From contig SLGQ01000339.1 of the NCBI GenBank assembly GCA_007136595.1, positions 1 to 10,502 of the forward strand: a stretch of 10,502 nucleotides of DNA, read 5' to 3'. Each line of letters begins with the position of its first letter. The first letter of the stretch is position 1. The stretch comes from Candidatus Sumerlaeota bacterium. GTDB lineage: Bacteria; UBP6; UBA1177. The notes below the pieces were generated by a model. It did not search any database. It was not told the DNA's origin and was given only the letters and a program-made list of their open reading frames with translations. Position numbers and translations under genes: made by a program. Of the stretch, positions 1 to 6,169 are shown piece by piece.

Positions 1-1
1 A

Positions 2-1663
2 ACTTATGAAATGTTCGGCGGAGATATGGATCTTGCCTTAAGAGTTATACAGGACGAAATAAGGCATGTGTTCCATGAAGTGAAAACTTTAGTTCTTACA
101 ACTGCACAAAACGAGTTGCCAGCTAACTATTTCGCTTCTTTCAGCTCAATGTATCAGGATGCAAATATGGGTGGGGGAGATTTCTGGTTTACTACCCCCT
201 GGACATCTGTTTTACTAGGCAATCTTTTTCACATGATCGAAGACAGCTTTGCACACAACATGAGAGTGCTTGATATTGAAAACAACAAAGTTCTCATAGC
301 AACCCTTCTCTACGGAGAATTTCAAAAAGAGAATAACCCTTCTGAAATATATCGTTTTCTTCATGACAGCAACAGAAATTTCACAAAAGAGCTTGGAATG
401 GTGGAAGATTTTGATCCCAACGATCTTGACAGAATGCAACACCACTATTCATATACCGAATATGGGGAGCTTGTTCTTTCAGATATTCCTGAATTTGATC
501 ATTACTGCAAATTTGATGGATCGGATTGTAAACAGCGGGCAAATTTTTATGAATCCGACGGAAGACTTTTAAGCTCTATGTATCTTCATCCGTCACTTGC
601 AATGTATGCTGTATATGAATTTCTTGATGCTCTTTTTTATGCTGTTGAAAATCCTGACGATCCTTTAACTGCTGAGGAAATGCTGGAGCAATTTATTGAT
701 AAATATTACACTTCCGCTTACGATTCTTTTTCCGGATACATTACAAAAAGAAACCACGACATAGGTGCAATTCATCCAATATACAGAGAACTTGATTTTC
801 ATAATTATCATTTCGTTGATGTATGGAGAGATTCGAGACTTAGCGACAGAATACAGGATGGCAAAATGGGGTTTATTCTTCCGTGGGTTGACAAAGACAG
901 CAGAAACGGAGAGTTCAGAAAAAACATTTATGGGCAGAGGATAGTTGTCCAGCCGCACGATACATTAGATGGAATGGATGAAACTACCGGGATCTTTTAT
1001 GTGGAAAAGGGACATTTGTTTCTATTTCCTTCATGGAACAGAGAAAGGATCGATGAAGTGATCGAGTATGTCCCTGATGTTGAAAATTACTTTACTGTTT
1101 CTGAGGATGGAGAATACCTGGTTCGTGAAAATGAGATCATCATTAATGAAAAATCGGAAAACGGGCTTTACAAACCTTTTGCATTTGCTTTTATTCCTGC
1201 CGGATATAGACTTTGTTTCCATTATGAATCTGAGCCGATCATTTTTAAATCTTCCAGCACAATATGGTACGATGACAGCAAAGATTTTTACAGATGTTTT
1301 TATGGTGGTATGAATGGAAGAACTGCCCATATTAATTTTCACATAAGAAAAGGGACACGGCTTTATCTCCTCCCTGTTGACCTTGATCTTGATGGAGTCC
1401 CTTATCTTAGAGGATACAGAGATGAAATTTATCATGATAACTGTCCATTTGATTTTAATCCCGATCAGAATCCTGAAGTTTGCAGTGAACCTGAAGAAGA
1501 AGAACCTGATGATTCTGAAGAAACCGGAGACGATGATTTTTCTGATGTTGAAGAACCCGATTTCCTTCAAGAAGATGAAGATATTTTTGAAATCAAAGAT
1601 GATCCTGATGCTGTTTTTGATTTCGATGGTTCAGGAAGAGGTTGCGGTTGCACCCTGGTTTAA
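2..1663 (+). CDS. Zinc-dependent phospholipase C / Het-C-like protein with acidic GCGC C-terminus (5' partial)
   Basis: The frame is open to the left edge and no ribosome binding site precedes the first ATG at 11, so the N-terminus, including any signal peptide, is probably missing. Numbering here is from that ATG. Residues 69-82 read LGNLFHMIEDSFAH, with His74, Asp78 and His82 spaced as in the LGxxLHxxxDxxAH metal-binding motif of zinc-dependent phospholipase C and Het-C-like proteins. The middle, to about residue 455, I cannot assign. Residues 462-486 (DLDLDGV ... DNCPFDFNPDQ) resemble a thrombospondin type 3 calcium-binding repeat. A strongly acidic tail of about 60 residues follows, ending SGRGCGCTLV. 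The GCGC suggests a surface-sorting tail like MYXO-CTERM, but no membrane helix or arginine cluster follows. A phospholipase role would suit the phosphate theme of the neighbours, but hydrolysis is unproven. The first regulatory array overlaps its stop codon, so this gene uses another promoter. Confidence 0.6.
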   Translation, partial: TYEMFGGDMDLALRVIQDEIRHVFHEVKTLVLTTAQNELPANYFASFSSMYQDANMGGGDFWFTTPWTSVLLGNLFHMIEDSFAHNMRVLDIENNKVLIATLLYGEFQKENNPSEIYRFLHDSNRNFTKELGMVEDFDPNDLDRMQHHYSYTEYGELVLSDIPEFDHYCKFDGSDCKQRANFYESDGRLLSSMYLHPSLAMYAVYEFLDALFYAVENPDDPLTAEEMLEQFIDKYYTSAYDSFSGYITKRNHDIGAIHPIYRELDFHNYHFVDVWRDSRLSDRIQDGKMGFILPWVDKDSRNGEFRKNIYGQRIVVQPHDTLDGMDETTGIFYVEKGHLFLFPSWNRERIDEVIEYVPDVENYFTVSEDGEYLVRENEIIINEKSENGLYKPFAFAFIPAGYRLCFHYESEPIIFKSSSTIWYDDSKDFYRCFYGGMNGRTAHINFHIRKGTRLYLLPVDLDLDGVPYLRGYRDEIYHDNCPFDFNPDQNPEVCSEPEEEEPDDSEETGDDDFSDVEEPDFLQEDEDIFEIKDDPDAVFDFDGSGRGCGCTLV

Positions 1664-1715
1664 CACAATCCTAACACAATCTTCACGAGGGCTTTACTTC
1701 CGTTTGTAATATACA
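1660..1715 (+). promoter_or_regulatory. Pho-box-like array 1 with possible -10
   Basis: Four hexamers begin exactly 11 bp apart: TTAACA (1660), CTAACA (1671), TTCACG (1682) and TTTACT (1693). The first two 11-mers are identical at 10 of 11 positions. The pattern matches the TT(A/C/T)ACA direct repeats, with 11-bp period, recognised by PhoP/PhoB-family response regulators. No good -35 is seen. A -10-like TAATAT (1707) or TATACA (1710) follows 8 to 11 nt after the last hexamer, as in activator-dependent Pho promoters. The ankyrin lipoprotein gene starts at 1747. The array overlaps the stop codon of the preceding gene. The repeat is directly visible; its assignment to a Pho regulator is inference. 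Confidence 0.65.
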
Positions 1716-1746
1716 GCCGTGTGTTTTAGATCATTGTGAGGTACAA

Positions 1747-2682
1747 ATGAAAAGACTGATTTTTATTACTATGCTGATTATCCCGGTTTTTGTGTTTTCG
1801 TGCAAAAATGCGGCAAAAGAGCTTGAAAAAAAAGGGGTGGAGTTTTCTGAAAGATCTTTTCTTGAACAGGTGGAAAACGGTAACACTGAAGCGGTTAAGC
1901 TGTTCATTGAGGGCAAAATCAATATAAATGCTGAAAATGAGAACGGCAGAACAGCTCTCATGATAGCATCCATGTATGGATTTACGGAGATAGGAGAAAT
2001 TCTTATCAACGCAGGTGCTGATCTGAATGCTCAGGATAACGCCGGACTTACAGCTCTCCATCATTCAATAATAAACGGCACCGTCCTTTTCAATATTCTT
2101 GTAGCAAGCGGAGCAGATCTTCATAAAAAAGATAGTGAAGGGGATTCACTTCTTCACTCTGCTGCAAGATTTAAAAGAAAAGAGATGTTTGACAGGCTTA
2201 TGCTGGAAAATATTCCGTTTGATATTCCAAACAAGGAAGGTTTTACACCGCTGTCGATGAGTTTATATTCAAGGGAGTTTGGAATAGCAGAAACATTGAT
2301 AAAAAAAGGGGCGGATCTCAACTTTAAAAACAGTGGCGGAGTTACTCCGTTTATGCTTGCTGTAAGTGCCGGCAGAAACAGCCAGCCCGAAATTGTAAAA
2401 CTTATGATAAAAAAAGGGGCGGATATTCACAAAGTTGATTCCGAAGGAAAAACGGCACTTTTTTATGGTGTGGGGAAAATATGGATAGATGTAACGGAAA
2501 TTCTTCTTGAAGCCGGTGCTGATCCTACAGTTGTTGACAAAAGAGGGCGCACAGTCCTTGACCTTCTTACCGGAGAAGGGGAGAAAGAAAAAAGAGCGAT
2601 AATCAGAAAAATTATCGAAGCAAAAATTAACTCAAAGCTAACATCGGGCACACAAAATATTAACTTTAAGCAATTAGGATAA
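1747..2682 (+). CDS. Ankyrin-repeat lipoprotein
   Basis: A 311-residue protein with a lipoprotein signal peptide: basic start MKR, a hydrophobic core, and lipobox VFSC with the lipidated cysteine at residue 19. It is therefore expected to sit on the periplasmic face of a membrane or at the cell surface. From about residue 34 to the end it consists of roughly seven ankyrin repeats, with typical GxTALMxA and GADLNAQDNxG elements at about 66-98, 99-131, 132-164, 165-197, 198-233 and 234-267. The first repeat (34-65) and the last are degenerate caps. Ankyrin repeats bind proteins; no catalytic domain is present and the partner is unknown. The start is supported by GAGGT five to ten bases upstream. 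Array 1 lies just upstream, and array 2 lies inside its last codons, so this gene may be transcribed separately as well as with the porin gene. A role in phosphate stress is inferred from position only. Confidence 0.85.
   Translation: MKRLIFITMLIIPVFVFSCKNAAKELEKKGVEFSERSFLEQVENGNTEAVKLFIEGKININAENENGRTALMIASMYGFTEIGEILINAGADLNAQDNAGLTALHHSIINGTVLFNILVASGADLHKKDSEGDSLLHSAARFKRKEMFDRLMLENIPFDIPNKEGFTPLSMSLYSREFGIAETLIKKGADLNFKNSGGVTPFMLAVSAGRNSQPEIVKLMIKKGADIHKVDSEGKTALFYGVGKIWIDVTEILLEAGADPTVVDKRGRTVLDLLTGEGEKEKRAIIRKIIEAKINSKLTSGTQNINFKQLG
2627..2682 (+). promoter_or_regulatory. Pho-box-like array 2 with possible -10, upstream of the porin
   Basis: Four hexamers again begin 11 bp apart: TTAACT (2627), CTAACA (2638), CACACA (2649) and TTAACT (2660). 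The third is degenerate. Aligned with array 1, 19 of 24 hexamer bases agree and the second hexamer is identical, while the bases between hexamers differ. That is the pattern expected if the hexamers are the conserved contacts. A -10-like TAGGAT (2675-2680) follows nine bases after the last hexamer. The array lies inside the 3' end of the ankyrin gene, with the porin start at 2721. The assignment to a PhoP/PhoB-type regulator is inference. Confidence 0.6.
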
Positions 2683-2720
2683 AAGGGTACGAATTTGACC
2701 CTGTGTCGAATGGAGTGAAC

Positions 2721-4334
2721 ATGGAAATGAAGAAAATGGTTTTAAGTGTCGGCTTAATGATGATTCTTTTTACTCCCGTATTTATTTCGGGACAAAGCTA
2801 TGATTCGTACGAAGATGATCTTTTCATGGATTCTTTTGAACAGGAAGCTGAACAGGAAAAAGACTTGTTTATTGATGACTATGAGCCGGAATTTAAAGAA
2901 GAGGAATTTGAAGAAGAAATGCCGGTTTCTGATGTCCCTGTGCAGGTGCAGGAATCTGATGCCGTTCCGGAAGCTGTAACGCCCGGGAAAGAAACAGAAC
3001 CGGACTCTGCATGGTGGTGTGTAGGCAGTTGTGATATGTCAAGAAAGAAAAATCCGGATGACCGTCTTTATCTTTACAGGTGGAACGAGGGAAATGCCGG
3101 AATTTGGATGGGAGGTCTTGTTCAAACGAGATATACTTCCATAAATGATGACAGCAACATGCCTGACGGTTCAACAGTTGACACTTTTGCTTTGCAGAGA
3201 GCCAGACTTTCATTTAATGGAAAACTTGCAAAATGGGCAGGTTTTAAGCTTGAACTGAACCTTTGGGATGCAGTAACACATGAAGTTTCTCCGGAAGAAG
3301 CTTATGCCGATTTCCCTTTGATCGAATATTTCGGATTAAAAGCCGGACTTATAAAAGCTCCTGTTATGTATCAAAGAGCAATGTCGGGAGGAAATCATCT
3401 TTTTGCCGATGAAGCTATGGTCATCTCCCAGAAAACAACTCAGATAAAAGGGTTTAATGCTAAAAAAAGTTTGAGGGCATTTCCTTCAAAAGATCTCGGT
3501 TTCATGGTTTACGGAGATCTTTTCCCCTGGGTTCATCTTGATGCCATGAAAAACTGGCCCAAAGGAATTTTGAGGTACTACTTTGCTTTTCAAAACGGTT
3601 ACGACATGAAAAAAGGTACCGGCAGAGGAGATGCGGCAAGTTATACCTTGAGAATTGAAACCAATCCTTTCGGGTACCGTTCATATAATGAAAGTTCGTG
3701 GAAAATAGATGATCCTTACCTTATGTTTTCTTTTAACTGGGGGAAAAGTGTTGACCTTGAAATACAGGATGATGAACAGCAAAAAGATGCCTACATGCTC
3801 GGTGTTGACGGAATTTTTGCATGGCAGGGGATAGCTGTTTCAGGGGGATGGTTCATTTTTAAAAGTGTTTACCCCACCTCATTTGAAAGAAAAAAGATCG
3901 ATGCGGGAGAATCTTTTGACTCAAGTTGGCAATCTGACGGGTTTTATGTTCAGGCGGCGGCATTTGTTCCGCTTGCTTTCTGGAAGATCGATTTAAGAAG
4001 ACACCTTGAACTTAAGTTCAGGTTTGAAGAGTTCGATCCTTTCGGATTTATAAGCTCAAGTCTTTATACAGAGAGCATGATAGAAGAGTTTCATCCGATC
4101 GGCATCAATACTCCTCAGGACAGAAAAACAAGGGTTTCAACTTTCGGAGCAAATGTTTATTTTGATCTTGCAGGCTGGAAAAACCGTATTAAACTGAGTT
4201 TTGACTACTCCATAAGAGATGAAATCCAGCCTTTTAGAGATATTAACGACTTGGATGATACCGGAAGAGGACGGTTGAAAAATGTTCAGATAAGGAATGA
4301 TATGTGGATACTTCAGTTACAATTGGCACTTTAG
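2721..4334 (+). CDS. OprP/OprO-like phosphate-selective porin
   Basis: I chose ATG 2721 because GGAG ends five bases before it. An upstream GTG at 2703 in the same frame lacks such a site and would spoil the signal peptide. The 537-residue product has a signal peptide with likely cleavage near residue 24 (FISG/Q). A very acidic linker follows at about 28-95, then a Cys100/Cys104 pair, then a predicted outer-membrane beta-barrel from about 128 to the end. The barrel opens GGLVQTRYTS and has the features of the phosphate-selective porin O/P family: a LQRARLSFNGKL-like strand, KLELNLWDA, and a GLIKAPVMYQ segment resembling the family's GQFKxPF motif. Members form outer-membrane channels, in some cases with specificity for phosphate or polyphosphate. 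The long acidic linker is unusual beside Pseudomonas OprP; it might bind cations or contact other envelope proteins. Anion specificity cannot be proved from sequence. Array 2 precedes the gene, and the phosphatase gene follows after 23 bp. Confidence 0.8.
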   Translation: MEMKKMVLSVGLMMILFTPVFISGQSYDSYEDDLFMDSFEQEAEQEKDLFIDDYEPEFKEEEFEEEMPVSDVPVQVQESDAVPEAVTPGKETEPDSAWWCVGSCDMSRKKNPDDRLYLYRWNEGNAGIWMGGLVQTRYTSINDDSNMPDGSTVDTFALQRARLSFNGKLAKWAGFKLELNLWDAVTHEVSPEEAYADFPLIEYFGLKAGLIKAPVMYQRAMSGGNHLFADEAMVISQKTTQIKGFNAKKSLRAFPSKDLGFMVYGDLFPWVHLDAMKNWPKGILRYYFAFQNGYDMKKGTGRGDAASYTLRIETNPFGYRSYNESSWKIDDPYLMFSFNWGKSVDLEIQDDEQQKDAYMLGVDGIFAWQGIAVSGGWFIFKSVYPTSFERKKIDAGESFDSSWQSDGFYVQAAAFVPLAFWKIDLRRHLELKFRFEEFDPFGFISSSLYTESMIEEFHPIGINTPQDRKTRVSTFGANVYFDLAGWKNRIKLSFDYSIRDEIQPFRDINDLDDTGRGRLKNVQIRNDMWILQLQLAL

Positions 4335-4357
4335 TAATATTTTTAGCGAGGGAAGTC

Positions 4358-6148
4358 ATGAAAAAGATTTTAATTATTTTATTTACACTGTTAATTGCTA
4401 CTGCCTGTGATGTTCAGGATAGCGGCGATCTGCTTGGCGGGAACAATCAGGATAAGGGAAACACTGGAAACACTGGAAATACCGGGGATACCGGAGATAC
4501 CGGAGATACCGGCAACACAGGGGATACAGGTCAAGCTGCTGAATGCGGGAACGGTATTGTTGAAGAAGGAGAAGTTTGTGATGGCGGCGTTAAACCTTGC
4601 TCTGATCTTGGATTGGGCGAAGGTGATGCCGATTGTCTTGCCGATTGTTCAGGCTGGGACACTTCAAGCTGTGAACTTCAGGCTGAATGCGGGAATGGTA
4701 TAGTTGAAGGGACAGAAGAATGTGACGGAAACACTGAACAGTGTGAAAATTTAGGCAACTTTTCAGATGGTATTGCCACATGCAATGATGACTGCACATG
4801 GAATTTTTCAGAGTGCGAAAGTGCCGTTGAAACATTGCAGGATCCTACTTGCGGGACTCATCTTGGGAATCAGGAAAGAAATGAGTTTAAATCATTTGTC
4901 GAAGAAAGAGTTCTGGGAGACAATCCGCAACCTCAGTATTTCAGATTGAGCTGGAGATCTGAACCTGCAATATCAATGGTGGTAACATGGACAACTAAAG
5001 ACAGCTCCGCAACCTCAATGACAAAATCAACGGTTCTTAGAGTGAGCAGAAACTCCGATATGTCCGATTACATTGAAATAAGCGGTGAAAACAATGGTCC
5101 AATGATAGGTTCAGCAAGAACTCTGCCATATAACAGTGCTTGGAAAACAGTACATGTCGCTGAAGTTTGCGGACTTGAACCCGACACAAAATATTACTAT
5201 CAGGGAGGAGGAATAGGAGCAGATGGAACCGAGGTTTTCGGAGAGATATATCACTTCAGAACAGCACCTGATCCAAGACTTCCTTATGAAGATCACAAAT
5301 TTACATTTGTTGCAATGGGAGATAGCAGAGGAGCTGCTGCAAGACTGGCAAGAACTCTTAGAGGGGCAATGACAGAAGATCCTCTTTTTGTAACTTTCGG
5401 CGGTGATTTCGTTGATGATGGAACCAACCAGAACCAGTGGGATGAAATGTTTGAAGCAACAAAAGATACTTTTCCTTATGTCCCGATAATGCCTGTTCAT
5501 GGAAACCATGAAAAAAGTTCTCTGAATTATTTTGCACAGTTTTCTCTTCCGGGACACGAAAGATGGTACGGAATGGTTATAGGCAACGCCGTTTTTGCCC
5601 AGCTTGATGACTGCTGGAGAGGAGCGGGGATGGCAGGAGCTTATGGAATTGCATGCAACGGAACAATGATCCATGATTCATCAGCTGAACAGCTCCAAGT
5701 CGATTTTATGAACAAACTTTTTACAGAACACGCTGATAAACCGTGGAGGTTTGCAACACACCACAGACCTATACACAGCGAAACAACTGACCTCACACAC
5801 GGTGGATGGGTGAACAGAGATCTTGGAAATTCCTGGGGCAAAGTTTTTGACAGCCACAATGTTACAATGGTTTTCAATGGACATGATCATTTTTATCAGA
5901 GACACAGACCGCTTCTTAACGGAAATGTCGTTGATAATATAAAAGGAACTCACTATATTGTCACTGCCGGAGCCGGAGCAACCCTTTACGATGTAAGAGA
6001 CACAGGGACAGTGGCTGTGACAAAAGCTGCAATTCACTATGTTGCCGTTACCATAGACGGATACAATATAAGCATGAAGTCCATAGAACTTAACAGAGAT
6101 ACCGGTGATGTTGTAGGAACACTTGACACACTCAGTTTTTCAAAATAA
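4358..6148 (+). CDS. Purple acid phosphatase-type metallophosphoesterase lipoprotein
   Basis: The start ATG 4358 has GAGGGA four bases upstream and begins a lipoprotein signal peptide with lipobox ATAC (Cys17). The frame also opens further upstream, inside the porin gene, but without a signal. The 596-residue product has, in order: a linker of eight NTG/DTG triplets (35-58); two cysteine-rich repeats (CGNGIVEEGEVCDGG at 63 and CGNGIVEGTEECDGN at 111); a fibronectin-like purple acid phosphatase N-domain (about 193-303); and a calcineurin-like catalytic domain (about 314-575). Metal-site motifs are GDSR (Asp322), GGD (Asp350), GNHE (Asn383, His384), THHRP (His468/His469) and GHDHFYQR (His509, His511). 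The five motifs are in the family order. The enzyme should hydrolyse phosphomonoesters on the outer face of the cell or in the periplasm, fitting phosphate scavenging next to the porin. The N-terminal repeats probably act as a surface stalk. Substrate is not determined. Confidence 0.88.
   Translation: MKKILIILFTLLIATACDVQDSGDLLGGNNQDKGNTGNTGNTGDTGDTGDTGNTGDTGQAAECGNGIVEEGEVCDGGVKPCSDLGLGEGDADCLADCSGWDTSSCELQAECGNGIVEGTEECDGNTEQCENLGNFSDGIATCNDDCTWNFSECESAVETLQDPTCGTHLGNQERNEFKSFVEERVLGDNPQPQYFRLSWRSEPAISMVVTWTTKDSSATSMTKSTVLRVSRNSDMSDYIEISGENNGPMIGSARTLPYNSAWKTVHVAEVCGLEPDTKYYYQGGGIGADGTEVFGEIYHFRTAPDPRLPYEDHKFTFVAMGDSRGAAARLARTLRGAMTEDPLFVTFGGDFVDDGTNQNQWDEMFEATKDTFPYVPIMPVHGNHEKSSLNYFAQFSLPGHERWYGMVIGNAVFAQLDDCWRGAGMAGAYGIACNGTMIHDSSAEQLQVDFMNKLFTEHADKPWRFATHHRPIHSETTDLTHGGWVNRDLGNSWGKVFDSHNVTMVFNGHDHFYQRHRPLLNGNVVDNIKGTHYIVTAGAGATLYDVRDTGTVAVTKAAIHYVAVTIDGYNISMKSIELNRDTGDVVGTLDTLSFSK
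4460..4531 (+). repeat. 9-bp tandem repeat encoding the NTG/DTG linker
   Basis: Eight in-frame copies of a 9-bp unit, (A/G)A(C/T) AC(A/T/C) GG(A/G/C), encode the order NTG, NTG, NTG, DTG, DTG, DTG, NTG, DTG. Several adjacent copies are nearly identical in DNA as well as protein, so slippage could add or remove whole units without a frameshift and change the linker length between lipid anchor and folded domains. Confidence 0.9.
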
Positions 6149-6169
6149 AGTTGATTCAGGAGTTTTTTT

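Noticed and set aside
1031..1570. Long open frame on the minus strand inside the first gene.
   Set aside because: It is a shadow of the phospholipase-like gene, with no start signal and no recognisable domain.
1652..1663. C-terminal CTLV resembles a CaaX prenylation box.
   Set aside because: Prenylation needs eukaryotic enzymes; the GCGC context fits a bacterial sorting tail better, and four residues can match by chance.
1640..1709. A frameshift near GCGC that might restore a membrane helix and complete a MYXO-CTERM signal.
   Set aside because: Both other frames give short polar sequences before a stop, with no hydrophobic helix.
2703..2720. GTG 2703 as start of the porin.
   Set aside because: No ribosome binding site fits it, whereas GGAG fits ATG 2721, which also gives a cleaner signal peptide.
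4305..4350. A third Pho-box-like array before the phosphatase gene.
   Set aside because: GTTACA and GGCACT are present but lie 9 bp apart, not 11, and no further repeats follow.
4304..4357. An upstream ATG extending the phosphatase into the porin gene.
   Set aside because: The lipoprotein signal and ribosome binding site clearly place the start at 4358.
6111..6140. TTGACA at 6123 as a promoter or array for the TonB receptor.
   Set aside because: No phased hexamers and no good -10 at the right distance; the 21-bp gap fits co-transcription.
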